Counted from the first letter of the stretch, positions 1 through 9,260 are shown. The stretch is 64,000 nt of DNA from Salinisphaera sp963835375 (GCA_963835375.1 CAWIGB010000005.1:34013-98012), one strand, 5' to 3'. Numbers and translations are program-made. Notes: a model not told the origin generated them from the sequence alone.

Positions 1-59
1 CAGCAAGACTAGCGGAGGTCAGGGTGGCGCACAAACGATCCGTGCGCGGCGCAGCGGGC

Positions 60-290
60 TCAGGCGGTGGCAGCCACGGGCGGTGCGGAATCGGCCTCGG
101 CGGCGATGGCGTCCTGGCGCTCACGCTCCTGCCGGCACTGAAGCAGTACATCGCGAGCGCAGGGCGCACAGCGGCCACAGCAGCCGGCCACGCCAAGCTT
201 CTGGCGCAGCAGACGCATGCTGCAGGCACCTTCACAATAGGCTTCGCGAATCTGGCAGTCGGTGACCGCGTTGCACACACAGACGTACAT
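60..290 (-). CDS. bfd: Bacterioferritin-associated ferredoxin
   Basis: A small [2Fe-2S] protein that passes electrons to bacterioferritin so that stored iron can be released in the cytosol. The start MYVCVCNAVTD is typical of the family. It supplies the CxC cysteines (residues 4 and 6), and the second cluster-binding region is GCCGRCAPC near residues 38-46. At 76 aa it is slightly longer than the usual 64 aa because of an Ala/Glu-rich tail. An in-frame ATG 27 bases upstream exists, but the family start at 290 is preferred. A Fur-box-like sequence lies just upstream, as expected for an iron-starvation gene. No bacterioferritin gene is visible in the window. Confidence 0.88.
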   Translation of the reverse strand: MYVCVCNAVTDCQIREAYCEGACSMRLLRQKLGVAGCCGRCAPCARDVLLQCRQERERQDAIAAEADSAPPVAATA

Positions 291-318
291 GAGCATTACC
301 TCCGACGCGCAGTACAAC

Positions 319-337
319 GCTAATGAGAATGATTGTC
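319..337. promoter_or_regulatory. Candidate Fur box upstream of bfd
   Basis: The 19-mer gctaatgagaatgattgtc matches the classical Fur consensus GATAATGATAATCATTATC at 15 of 19 positions. It sits 29 bases upstream of the bfd start, where a repressor would cover the promoter. Regulation by Fur is inferred from this match and from known control of bfd in other bacteria. Confidence 0.6.
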
Positions 338-426
338 AACTACAAATGCAACCAACGGCAGGCCGGCAAGGTCATGTCGGTATTTGCCCGCCGCCGGCCA
401 GCCCGGTCGCCGCGCCGCGCCGCCGA

Positions 427-912
427 TCAGGAGGTAGAACTGGCGTTCAGATAGCTGGCCAGCTCATCCAGCGCACGCCGATAGACTTGGCGTTTGAAGA
501 ACACCACTTCATCGACCGGGTGCCAGTAGTCGACCCAGCGATAGCCATCGAATTCCGGCTTTTCCGTGGCATCGAAGCGCACACAGGACTCGGGCGCCAC
601 CAGCTGCAGCATGAACCATTTCTGCTTCTGGCCGATGCATAGCGGCTGTCGGTGGCGCCGGATATAGCGTTTGGGCAGGCGATAACGCAGCCAGCTGCGC
701 GTCGCCCCGACGATCTCCACATGCTCGGGCCGCAGCCCGACCTCTTCTTCCAGCTCGCGATACAGAGCGGCGCGCGGATCCTCGCCTTCGCGGATACCGC
801 CTTGAGGGAACTGCCAGGACTGCTGGCCAATGCGCTTGGCCCAGAACACCTTGCCTTGCTGATTGCTCAAGATGATGCCGACGTTCGCTCGGAACCCTTG
901 TGCATCAATCAC
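427..912 (-). CDS. rppH: RNA pyrophosphohydrolase (Nudix)
   Basis: RppH removes pyrophosphate from the 5' end of triphosphorylated mRNA, which starts RNase E-dependent decay. The 161-aa product carries a complete Nudix box at about residues 39-61, from GGIREGE to REL-EEEVGL, containing the REx2EE catalytic core. The N-terminal FRANVGIIL and the WQFPQGG segment are characteristic of RppH rather than other Nudix enzymes. The start is GTG at 912. The gene is divergent from the HAD phosphatase gene at 1108. The frame is intact. Confidence 0.93.
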   Translation of the reverse strand: MIDAQGFRANVGIILSNQQGKVFWAKRIGQQSWQFPQGGIREGEDPRAALYRELEEEVGLRPEHVEIVGATRSWLRYRLPKRYIRRHRQPLCIGQKQKWFMLQLVAPESCVRFDATEKPEFDGYRWVDYWHPVDEVVFFKRQVYRRALDELASYLNASSTS

Positions 913-1107
913 GACGCCACCCTCGGTAAAACTACTGAATCAATTCTTTCATAAAATCGCAAGAAACGAAAAAACACAGCCTGAATTCATGGAATGCATA
1001 TCGCCGGGCGCGCAACTCTATTGTGCTCTACTTTAGTCGCTTCCCTCGGCCCCTTGCAGGCCTCATCATTACGCGTCTGCAACTTCAATTCCAACCGGGG
1101 CGCCGAC

Positions 1108-1785
1108 GTGCGACTGACCTTTTTCGATCTCGACAACACACTGCTCGATGGCGACAGTGACTATGAGTGGGGCCGTTTCCTGGTCGACGAAGCCGTGGTC
1201 GACGGCTCGACGTTTGCGCGTGCAAACGACACCTTCAAGGCCCAGTACGAGGCTGGCGCGCTGGATATTCATGCGTATCAACGCTTCGTTCTCCAGCCGC
1301 TGATCGAGGAGCCGGCCGCGCGCATGGCCGCCCTGCGCGAACGCTTCGTGGCTGAACGGATCGAACCGATCGTGGCGCGCCACGCCGCATCGGCCGTCGA
1401 TTTCCATCGCCAACGCGGAGATCTGATCGCCATCATCACCGCGACCAATCGATTCATCACTGAACCGATCGCGGACCTGCTGGGCATCGAGCATCTGATC
1501 GCGACCGACCCGGAGATCGTCGGCGGCGTCTATACCGGCGCCATCGCCGGCACCCCTTCGTATCGCGAGGGCAAGATCACGCGCGCCCGGCATTTCCTCG
1601 CGGCACTTCCGGCCGAGCCCGAGCACGTGACTTTCTACTCCGATTCACACAACGACCTGCCGCTGATGCGTTGGGCCGACCGTGCGGTCGCGGTCGACCC
1701 CGATCCCAAGCTCGCGGCTGTTGCGCGCGAGGCCGGCTGGCCAGTGATCAGCCTGCGCGGCGACGCGATGCCGTCGATCGCCTGA
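1108..1785 (+). CDS. HAD-IB family phosphatase
   Basis: A haloacid-dehalogenase phosphatase of the IB (phosphoserine phosphatase/SerB-like) group. Motif I is FFDLDNTLLDGDS at the very N-terminus, motif II is the IITATN segment, and motif III/IV is YSDSHNDLPLM. The frame is open upstream to 994, but that extension is poorly conserved in composition. The GTG at 1108 gives the normal VRLTFFDLDNT start, so I chose it. The product is 225 aa. Homologues commonly sit next to rppH in pseudomonads. The natural substrate is not evident from the sequence. Confidence 0.8.
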   Translation: MRLTFFDLDNTLLDGDSDYEWGRFLVDEAVVDGSTFARANDTFKAQYEAGALDIHAYQRFVLQPLIEEPAARMAALRERFVAERIEPIVARHAASAVDFHRQRGDLIAIITATNRFITEPIADLLGIEHLIATDPEIVGGVYTGAIAGTPSYREGKITRARHFLAALPAEPEHVTFYSDSHNDLPLMRWADRAVAVDPDPKLAAVAREAGWPVISLRGDAMPSIA

Positions 1786-1807
1786 GCACGGCAAGCCAGT
1801 CGATCGA

Positions 1808-2617
1808 TCAGCCGCGAGGGGCGTCGCGCTGCTCGTCCCACGCAGCGAGATAGGGCGCAAGCTTCGAACGAATCCGGCCGTTGGTGGCCATGACCGTGCG
1901 TGATTCCAGATCGATCGGGCCACCGCCGAGTTCGGTGATATCGCCGCCCGCCTCGCGCACGATCACGGTGAGCGCGGCGATATCCAGAATATTGAGATCG
2001 GATTCCACGATCGCATCGATCGCACCGCTGGCCAGCAGATGATAGTGATAGAAATCGCCGTAGCCGCGGATACGATGCACATCGCCCACCAACTCGCCGA
2101 TCTTCGGCCAGGCCGGCGACGCACCGAGCGTCGCGATGTTGCCCATCGACAGACTGGCTTCGGCGATCTCGTCGACCCCCGAGACGTGAATCGGCTCGCC
2201 GTTCAGGAATGCGCCCTGCCCGCGCGCCGCGCATGCCATATCGCCGCTGCCAAAAGCCGGCGCGTTGGATACGCCCACGATCAGCTCGCCCTGGTGCATC
2301 AAGGCGATCTGAGTGGAGAAGAACGGATAACCGCGCACGAAGCTCTTGGTACCGTCGATCGGGTCGATCAGCCAGACGTAATCGGCATCGATCGACTCGC
2401 GCCCGAGCTCCTCGCCGTAGAAGCCATGATCCGGAAACGCGTCGGCCAGCACCCGCTTGATCGTGCGCTCGCACTCGACGTCTGCGATGGTCACCGGCGA
2501 GGCATCGGCCTTGCGCTCGACCTCGAAATCGCCGTGGTAGTAGCGATTGATCACCGCCTCTGCCGCGCGCGCGGCTTCGATCGCGGTATCCAGATAACGG
2601 CTCAGGTCCTCGGCCAC
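1808..2617 (-). CDS. Inositol monophosphatase family protein (possibly histidinol phosphatase)
   Basis: A 269-aa metal-dependent sugar or alcohol phosphatase of the inositol monophosphatase fold. The first metal site is EELGRE (about residues 68-73) and the second is DPIDGTKSFVRGYPFF (about 86-101). The third site reads NILDIAAL instead of the usual WDxAA, so the conserved Trp is replaced. The pattern is closest to bacterial HisN/inositol-phosphatase proteins. The substrate could be histidinol phosphate, inositol phosphate or a nucleotide. The start is GTG at 2617 with AGGAGA six bases upstream. The gene is convergent with the HAD gene ending at 1785, with only 22 bases between them. Confidence 0.83.
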   Translation of the reverse strand: MAEDLSRYLDTAIEAARAAEAVINRYYHGDFEVERKADASPVTIADVECERTIKRVLADAFPDHGFYGEELGRESIDADYVWLIDPIDGTKSFVRGYPFFSTQIALMHQGELIVGVSNAPAFGSGDMACAARGQGAFLNGEPIHVSGVDEIAEASLSMGNIATLGASPAWPKIGELVGDVHRIRGYGDFYHYHLLASGAIDAIVESDLNILDIAALTVIVREAGGDITELGGGPIDLESRTVMATNGRIRSKLAPYLAAWDEQRDAPRG

Positions 2618-2702
2618 GGTCTCTCCTTGCTTGAACAGGCGGCGCTTATGCTAGGGCCTGTTGCCGTTTCATGCGACACATCGACGCGCACTGCCGGCCC
2701 GC

Positions 2703-3594
2703 TCAGCGCAGCACGCCGGCCAGCGTGAGCGCCGCGAACACGGCCAGCAGGATCAGCACGGCCCGGGAAATCAGCGACAGCGCATCGAACAGCGTCTGGT
2801 TGAAGCGTTCGGTCGGGCACACCCGGCGGCGTCCGCGCCGATATCGCCCAGCGCGCCGCGCCCGACCTCGGCCAGCAGCCGCCAACTCGCCGCGCCGACT
2901 GACATGCGTCGCCGCACGCGCCTCCCGCCAGGCTGCGAACGCATCGCGACTCTGACCCGCAACGGCATAGATGAACGCCACGATCCGCGCCGGCAGCCAT
3001 GCGGCGATGCCGTGCACATATTCGGCGACCCGGGCTGTTTCCAGCGTCGCCGGATCGCGGTCGGCCAGCGCCGGCAGCTCGCGCACCAGGCGATAGAACA
3101 GCGCACCGGTCGGCCCGGCGACGAAGAACCACAGCAGCACGCCGAGCACCCGCTCGTGGCCCTGGACCAGAACCGCACCGATGATGGTCGAGGCCGTGAC
3201 GTCGGCGGCACGGCGGCCGGTGGCCCGGCGACAGAGCTCGATCGCGCGCGCCTCGACCTCGTCGTGGGCTTCCTGCGTGCGGGCGTTGGCCAGCGCGTAG
3301 ACGTCCTCCCACAGATCCCGAGGCCCCAGGCTGATCAGCAGACCGATCAGGCCGAAGGCGAGCTGCGCTCCCAGCCAGAGATGAGTATCGACCGCCCATT
3401 GCGCTGCACCGACAACAATCAAGCGGCGGCAGAATCACGGCCACGCCCGCCGGCCGCGCCAGCCAAAGCCGGCCGATACGCGTGCGCTCGATCAGGCGGA
3501 CGTAAGCCGCGAATGCATTGACCTGCCGCCAGCGCGTGAGCTGGCCGAGCGTGCGCTCGATCAGCAGCGCGACCACGATCACGATCAGGTGCAT
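2703..3594 (-). CDS. ampE: AmpE-family membrane protein, frame disrupted
   Basis: An inner-membrane protein of about 296 aa, matching the length of E. coli AmpE, encoded directly after ampD as usual. The N-terminus MHLIVIVVALLIERTLGQL is a typical AmpE start. Hydrophobic segments follow near LIVVGAAQW and VLGVLLWFFVAGP, with a last one at LILLAVFAALTLAGVL. Full length needs three frame corrections: an extra base near 3421, an extra base near 2900, and a lost base near 2820. The middle stretch SWRLLAEVGRGALGDIGADAAG lies in a third frame and matches where AmpE aligns. AmpE has been linked to beta-lactamase regulation, but its biochemical role is unclear. Confidence 0.75.
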
Positions 3595-4165
3595 GCGCTG
3601 ATCCAGCAAACGATTGAAGGCAGCCCAGTCGAACGCCGGCCCGGGATCGGTCTTGCGCCCGGGAGCGATATCGCTGTGGCCGACGATGCGCGAACGGTTC
3701 ATGCCCGAATAATGACGCAAAAGAGCCGCCGTGACAGCCGCCAGCTGTCGATACTGCGCCGGCGCATACGGACAGTGATCGGCGCCCTCCAGTTCGATGC
3801 CGATTCCGAAATCGTTGACGCGATCGCGCCCGTCGAATCGTGATACGCCGGCATGCCAGGCACGATCGTCGAAGCCGACGTACTGGGTGAGCGCCCCGGT
3901 ACGCTCGATCAGCGCATGAGCGGACACGCGCAGCCCCGCGATCTCGGCATACAGTGGATGGGCACGCGGGATCGAGGGTGTTGGTGAACAGGGCGTCCAC
4001 CTGCCGGTGGCCGAATCGCCCCGGCGGCACCGTGATGCCGTGTACCACCAGCGTATCGACGGCGAGGCCGCTCGGGCGCCGGTCATGATTCGGTGACACG
4101 ATGCGACGCGCGCCGATCACCCATCCTCCATCGTCGATCTGCAACGGCGTGGCGGATTCGTGCAT
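3585..4165 (-). CDS. ampD: 1,6-anhydro-N-acetylmuramyl-L-alanine amidase AmpD, frame disrupted
   Basis: A cytosolic zinc amidase that removes the stem peptide from anhydro-muropeptides during cell-wall recycling. Its action lowers induction of AmpR-controlled beta-lactamase. Recognisable family blocks are VDTLVVHGI (zinc His), the DPRAHPLYAEIAGLRVSAH region, WHAGVSRFDGR, NDFGIGIELEG and the zinc/catalytic HSDIAPGRKTDPGPAFDW. One extra base in the CCC run near 3973 breaks the frame after NTLDP. Downstream, the AmpD frame runs in frame into ampE without a stop. A second small error is likely, with the true stop at 3585, which gives 192 aa. The start overlaps the DUF4105 stop. Confidence 0.82.
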
Positions 4166-6149
4166 CAGAAATACGCCTGAATGCCGAAGTCGACGCGTAC
4201 ACCATCGTCCACCCGGGTGTTCTCGTAGCCGACGGTGGAACGAAAAGCGAAATTATCCACGATCGGCACCTGAGCGCCGAGCGTCGCCCAGCCGTAGTGG
4301 CCATTCGCCCCGGCGGCATATTGCAGCCATCCGGCCTCGGCCTTGAGCTGCACGCCCGGCACCGGGTAGGCCAGCACGCCCGCGCTCCCGCCGGCGCCCA
4401 GCGCCCACGCCGGCTGCAACCCCGGGTTGGCGTCGAAGGAGATCAGCCCGAACGTGTATGCCATGAGCTTGCGCCCGCCCCAGGCGAGCCCCGGCCCGCC
4501 CTGCAGGTAGTAACCGAGATCGTTGGGCGCATCGGTGAACACATGCGCCGAGGGCCGCCGTCGGATACCCGTATCCGCCGTGAACGAAACCGGCTTGAAC
4601 CAGGCATTGCGCGGCGACAGCGACGTGATCGACAACAAATGCACGTTGTCGAGCCGTACCCGACCATCGCTCGGATCCACCCGCAGGCCGATGTCGGCGA
4701 AATCGATCGCCGCACCGCGGGTATAGCCGCCCGGGTTGTCGAGCAGATCGTGATAGGCCGGCCGAATCCGGAAGCCGAGCGAGAAATTGCCGTCGGCGTA
4801 CACGCCCGACGCGTTGACCCGAAGCGAACGATGGCCGTCCTCGGGCGAGGTTTTCGGCGTCGGCACGCGCCCGAACGGCGACCGGCGCGGTATCGAGGCC
4901 CGCACCGCGAGAATGTGATTGGCATAGTCGCGCCCGGCCTTGCCCGAAACGGCGGCCTTCACTTCCTTGCTCGACAATTGATAGTTCAGCGCGTCGTAGG
5001 CGACCTCCAGCACGGCCGCGCGGCGGTTCGGCGCCAGCGCCTTCACGGCGGGCGCCCCGGGCGCCAGCTCGCGCCGCGAGACCTTGCGCGCCAGCGCCTG
5101 CTCGGACGGCGAGAGCTGCTCGGTCTCCCAGCGCAACGTGGTTTCCATCGAAGGCCGATATTCCGCCGGCCCCATCAGCCCGGGCACATCCGCCAGCGAC
5201 CGGATCGTATCGGACGGGATCGCATACCAGTCGTACTGGCGCGTCAGATGCAGATGCGGGCGGGCCACATCGAGCAGGCTCAACAACTGATAGGAGCAAT
5301 TCTTGTTGAGGAAGTAGTAGACGAAATGGACGCTGTCCATCTCCCAGACGTGATCCACCAGCCGCGACAACTGAGCCTGGGTCAGATTCAGCGAATAGGA
5401 CCAGACGTCGCGGTTCTCGATCCAGGCGTACTGCTTGACCTTCTTGTAATACGGAAACATGCCGAACACGCCGGGATAGCCGCCGGTGAGCCCCTTCCAG
5501 ACGAAACCGAGCCCTCGATTGCCCTTGGGCGCGGCCGCCGCGAAGTTGACCGCGTAGGACAGCAGCTCCGTGCCGTGCCGCTTGCGGGCCGAATCGATGC
5601 GCAACAGCGTATGGCCGAACATCGACGACGGGCTGTTCGGGAACGCGGTGGGAAAAACCAGGCTCGCTGCATTCGGCGCGATCAGCGCACGCCAATTGCG
5701 GTAGCCCGGGCAGTCGTGCACCGGCAGCGTCGATGTATCGATATCCAGCTTGTCGACCAGGAATTTGCGACGTGCCACGAACAGGCAATAGGCCGGCAGC
5801 TTGCGCGGGCCGATCGGCTGCTTCGAGAACAGCCCCGCCAGGGTGGCATCGAGCTCGGCCGCTGGATCGGTCCGACCGTCGTCGGCCAGAAAGAACCACG
5901 GTGAGGCGACCTCGCTATGAACACCGCCGTGCATCCAGTTCGGCTCGTAGTGCAGCAGCGCATGCCATTCGTCGGTGGAGGCCAGATGCGCCGCTGCCGC
6001 GCGGGTTTCGAGTTGCTGCAGCTGGGCTTCTGAAGCGCCGCCGCGGCCGTGCCGGCGGCCATCGACATCAGCGCGGTCGACCATGATCGCCTCGCCGCTG
6101 CAGACGTCGCCGGTCGGCTCGCGGCATGGCGCGCTCTGGTCTCGACATG
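4165..6149 (-). CDS. DUF4105 outer-envelope protein
   Basis: A large secreted or outer-membrane-associated protein of the DUF4105 family, function unknown. Family hallmarks are the early WHALLHYE, the SPWFFLADDGRTDPAAELDATL block, then SSMFGHTLLRID and FLNKNCSYQLLSLL. The C-terminal third alternates short strands (SLGFRIRPAYHDLL, RSTVGYENTRVDDG) and ends in YF, which suggests a beta-barrel tail. The N-terminus is uncertain. A plausible Arg-rich and hydrophobic signal sequence starts at ATG 6149 but lies in other frames, so one or two base errors probably sit between 6020 and 6110. The next gene upstream, 6299-6625, is a frequent neighbour in gammaproteobacteria. Confidence 0.72.
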
Positions 6150-6298
6150 ATTGCCCCTGATCCGATCCACGCCGCGGCCGGCGCGCTGCAAGCGCGCCAT
6201 TATTCCAGCTCGAGCGTTCGTGCGGGGGCGAAAGGCGGCAACGCAGCGGGCCCGGGCGGCCGTGGCGCGCGATTCGCAACCGGCGACCAGGAGTGAGG

Positions 6299-6625
6299 TC
6301 AGTCGTTGCCCGGGGTCTGGGCGTCGAAGTCGCCCGAGCGGGCGGGTGAAGGTATACTTGGCCGGCTCGGCCACCAGACGCTCGCCGGCCTTGTCGGTGT
6401 TATGGCCGAGCAGCGAGAACGGCAGCGAGACGATGAACAGCCCCGTGCCCGCTACCGTCGCCACCAGGCTCACCGGACGTACGACCACCGCATCGAAGGC
6501 CATGGCGGCAGCCGACGGCGTCGAAGCATCGTCGTTGCCCGCGGCCAACGCCGGCGTGGCGACCACCATGCGACAATGACGACAACGGTCGCGACGAACG
6601 CGCGCCGGAGCAGAACAATAGACAT
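6299..6625 (-). CDS. Small exported protein, partner of DUF4105, frame disrupted
   Basis: A protein of about 108 aa with an N-terminal hydrophobic export signal (MSIVLLRRAFVATVVVIVA, cleavage likely after TPALA). It also carries a conserved body, FDAVVVRPVSLVATVAGTG followed by FIVSLPFSLLGHN, and the terminal block AKYTFTRPLGDFDAQTPGND. This short family is often labelled a multidrug transporter in databases, but it has only one further hydrophobic segment and no transporter features. Two corrections are needed: one inside the signal sequence near 6568, and an extra G in the GGG at about 6334. The role is unknown. Its position directly upstream of the DUF4105 gene suggests joint function. Confidence 0.6.
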
Positions 6626-6939
6626 GGGACGACCCCGGAGTGCTGCACAAATCGAAGATTAGGCCCTGTCGCTGTTTCATACAAGCCCGCCTCGAGGCCG
6701 CGAATCATTCGGCGCGCGGCGCCACGCGCGGAGCACACCGCTCGCGATCAGACGCTGTCGCCTGAGCCCCTCGCCTGCGGCACCGCAGCGCCACGGCGTC
6801 GGCCTGCGGTATCGGCGCTGGCTTGTGTAGACTCGCCACAGCACGCGCGCGGCAGGTCGTCCTGCCGCGCGCCGGCCGTTCGCACGACAACGCCGCGGCC
6901 ACCGACTCAACCCCGGCATGCAAGCTATCGGATCGATCC
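6626..6939. other. Divergent intergenic region without a gene
   Basis: These 314 bases separate the small exported-protein gene (minus) from the DUF2007 gene (plus). I find no coding sequence here. The only structure is the strong hairpin at 6845-6872, annotated separately. Promoters for both flanking genes must lie here, but I cannot assign them with confidence. Confidence 0.5.
6845..6872. repeat. Perfect 12-bp inverted repeat with TCGT loop
   Basis: GCGCGCGGCAGG, then TCGT, then the exact reverse complement CCTGCCGCGCGC. It lies 67 bases upstream of the DUF2007 start, in its probable leader. No T-run follows on either strand, so it does not look like a standard intrinsic terminator. It could be a 5' leader structure or a protein-binding site. 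Confidence 0.6.
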
Positions 6940-7254
6940 ATGAACGCGCGCGAAGTCTATCTGGCGGCCGACCCGGTCAATGCCGAAATCGTCAAGGACA
7001 TGCTGGTCGATCGCGGGATCGCCGCGCACGTGCGCCGCCAGCATCTGTGGGGCGGCATGGGCGAGTTGCCGGCCAACGTCTATCCGCAGGTCTGGATCGA
7101 CAATCCGGCCGACTTCGATCGAGCCCGCGAGATCGTGGCCGCGTTCGAGAAAGGCCCCGTGGATCGCGGCCGGGACTGGGCCTGCCCCGGCTGCGGCGAA
7201 AACGTTGAAGGCCAGTTCAACGCCTGCTGGCACTGCCAGCATCCGCGACCCTAG
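6940..7254 (+). CDS. DUF2007 domain protein with C-terminal zinc ribbon
   Basis: A 104-aa cytosolic protein. Residues 1-70 form the DUF2007 'putative signal-transducing' fold, with VYLAADPVNAEIVKDMLVDRG and the YPQVWIDNPADFDRAREIV block. The C-terminus has a CPxCGENVEGQFNACWHC pattern, four cysteines arranged like a zinc ribbon. The ATG at 6940 gives the family's normal start, while the open frame upstream looks non-coding. The gene is followed 15 bases later by trmL on the same strand, so co-transcription is likely. No molecular function is established for the family. Confidence 0.8.
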   Translation: MNAREVYLAADPVNAEIVKDMLVDRGIAAHVRRQHLWGGMGELPANVYPQVWIDNPADFDRAREIVAAFEKGPVDRGRDWACPGCGENVEGQFNACWHCQHPRP

Positions 7255-7269
7255 GGCCTTCGAGCGACC

Positions 7270-7717
7270 ATGCATCTCATTCTTCACCAGCCCGAGATCC
7301 CGCCCAACACCGGCAACGTGATCCGCCTGGCCGCGAATATCGGCGCCGAGCTGCATCTCATCCATCCGCTGGGGTTCTCGATCGACGACAAGCATCTGCG
7401 CCGGGCCGGCCTGGATTATCGCGAGCGCGCAGTCATTCATGAATGGCCGGACTACGCCAGCTGGCGTGCCGCCCACCCCGACAACCGCGTGTTCGCCGCG
7501 ACCAAGCGCGGCGACGTGCGCTACGACACCGTGCGCTATCGCGGCGACGACGCGCTCCTGTTCGGCTGCGAAACCAAGGGCCTGCCACGCCGAGCGTGTG
7601 GCCGACGCGGATGCCGCGATCTATCTGCCCATGCAGCCCGGAAATCGCAGCCTGAATCTGTCGAACAGCGTGGCCGTGATCGCCTTCGAAGCCTGGCGCC
7701 AACTCGAATTCGGCTGA
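7270..7717 (+). CDS. trmL: tRNA (cytidine/uridine-34-2'-O)-methyltransferase, frame disrupted
   Basis: A SPOUT-fold methyltransferase that 2'-O-methylates the wobble base of tRNA-Leu isoacceptors. The N-terminal QPEIPPNTGNVIRLAAN and the HPLGFSIDDKHLRRAGLDY region are diagnostic. The SAM-binding knot region LLFGCETKGLP is followed in the next frame by AERVADADAAIYLPM and RSLNLSNSVAVIAFEAW. One extra C near 7587 (ctgccacgcc) causes the break. With it removed the product is about 148 aa, close to the usual 150-160. Confidence 0.88.
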
Positions 7718-7742
7718 CCGGGCCAGCCTTGGTGTATGCGGC

Positions 7743-8400
7743 TTACGCCTTGGCGCGATGGTCGAGCACTTCCCAGCCGGCATTATCCGCCTCGGCGGAC
7801 AGCTTGCGGTCGGGGGCGACGGCCACTGCCTGCGCCGACGACACGGAACAGGTATGCATCGTTGATCGAATCGCCGAAGGCCACGGCCTCGGCCAACGGC
7901 AACCCGGCCTGGGTGGCCAGGGTTTCGGCCGCGTCGATCTTGGTCGGTCCGTAGGGATGGCGCCGTGGCGGCGCGCTGGTGAAACGGCCGTTTTCGGTCT
8001 GGCAGGCCGCGCCAATGCACAACTCGATATCCAGCGCTTCACCCAGGGCATCAGCCAGAAACTGCGGCGTGCCCGACAACAGCACGACAGCGTCGCCGGC
8101 CGCCTGATGCGCCTTGAGACGCTCGACCGCCGGCGCATGCAGCGTCGGCATCAGCACCTCCGCGACGAAGCGTCTGGCAAGGTCGACGATATGCCCGTAT
8201 TCATGGCCCGAGAGATAGGCCTTGTTCTTCTGCATCACATGCTTGCCGAAGCGCGGCAGATAACGCAGCGTGAACCAGGCAAAGGCGAGCAACTGGCGCG
8301 GACCGAGCGCGCGGACCCGCCAGAGATAACGCGCGAAGCGCATCTCGGAGGACGCCCCCGGCACGAGCGTGCCGTCGATATCGAAGATGACCAGACGCAT
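7743..8400 (-). CDS. HAD-IB phosphatase paired with a CDP-alcohol phosphatidyltransferase, frame disrupted
   Basis: A phosphoserine-phosphatase-like HAD hydrolase. It has FDIDGTLVPGASS (motif I), VVLLSGTPQFLADAL (motif II) and GDSINDAYLF (motif IV). After that motif an extra base near 7840 shifts the frame, and the normal C-terminus VAVAPDRKLSAEADNAGWEVL continues to the stop at 7743. The reconstructed length is about 218 aa. The start codon at 8400 lies one base from the stop of the CDP-alcohol phosphatidyltransferase gene, so the two are translated together. The pairing suggests a phospholipid-related phosphatase, although the substrate is inferred from context only. Confidence 0.75.
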
Positions 8401-8401
8401 G

Positions 8402-9016
8402 TCAGCTCCTCTGTGCGGCAGGCCGCTCATTCACACAGAACTCCACGATCACCGGCAGGCCACGCGCGACACAGATCGCCGCCGAAGCCCAGGCCAGAGC
8501 CAGGCCGATGCCCGAGAGCACGCCGCCCCACGCGGCCCAGAAGTCCGGCGTAAGCACCGGAAACGGCTGCCAGAGCAGAATCCAGGCAAAGGTCACGGCT
8601 TTCAGCACGGCATAGAAGCCGCGCATGAAACGCCCGGCCACGAGAAACCGGCCGACCGGCGATTGCATCATGTCGAACGCGGCCGTCCCGCTGGCAGCGC
8701 CCTTGCTGCGAATCGCATCCACCAGGTTGCCACGAATGATGAACAATAACGGCACCCAGACGCCGATGAAGCCCAGATGCGCCAGCACCACCCAGAGCAC
8801 CGTCTCGACGATGCGATCGATGGCGATATCGAAGGTGGCGCCGAACAGCGTCTCCTCGTTGAAACGCCGCGCGACCCAGCCGTCCACGCCATCGAGCGCT
8901 ATGATGAGAATCGTGAGCGGCGCATTCACCAGTTGCAATGCCGGAACGCCGGAATAGACGATGCCCAGCAGCAGGAACAGCAGCAGAAAACGCCCGAAAG
9001 TGACCCAGTTCGCCAT
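8402..9016 (-). CDS. CDP-alcohol phosphatidyltransferase family membrane protein
   Basis: An integral membrane enzyme of about 204 aa that should transfer a phosphatidyl or similar group from a CDP-linked donor to an alcohol. The full catalytic signature DGx2ARx8Gx3Dx3D is present at about residues 42-65 (DGWVARRF, GATFDIAIDR). Several hydrophobic spans follow, including TVLWVVLAHLGFIGVWVPLL. ATG 9016 gives MANWVTFGRF, the normal family start; an in-frame ATG at 9082 would add an unconserved hydrophilic extension. The alcohol acceptor cannot be read from the sequence. gpsA, which makes glycerol-3-phosphate, lies 244 bases upstream on the same strand. Confidence 0.8.
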   Translation of the reverse strand: MANWVTFGRFLLLFLLLGIVYSGVPALQLVNAPLTILIIALDGVDGWVARRFNEETLFGATFDIAIDRIVETVLWVVLAHLGFIGVWVPLLFIIRGNLVDAIRSKGAASGTAAFDMMQSPVGRFLVAGRFMRGFYAVLKAVTFAWILLWQPFPVLTPDFWAAWGGVLSGIGLALAWASAAICVARGLPVIVEFCVNERPAAQRS

Positions 9017-9260
9017 ATCCCCGTCTACTTCTTGCCGGGACCGGTCGACACGTCGCACGACACCATCCGGCGGCTGACCCATCGACCGCTCCTGGGGCGG
9101 TGCTTCGTTCTCGATTCCTCGGCCATGCCCGCGCCATACGCGGGCCGCACGATTTCACGATCCTGTCACCTTCATTCTACATGAGCCGAGCGTGTTGAGG
9201 TTTGCACGGCCTCGCTTGCCCCGAGCGAAACACAATCGCGCGCGGGCGTTCGCGAAACTT

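Noticed and set aside
2654..6684. Two similar 25-base stretches (near 2654 and 6660) that might be ends of a mobile element enclosing ampE-ampD-DUF4105
   Set aside because: Only about 19 of 25 bases agree, they are direct rather than inverted, no transposase lies between, and the enclosed genes are core genes.
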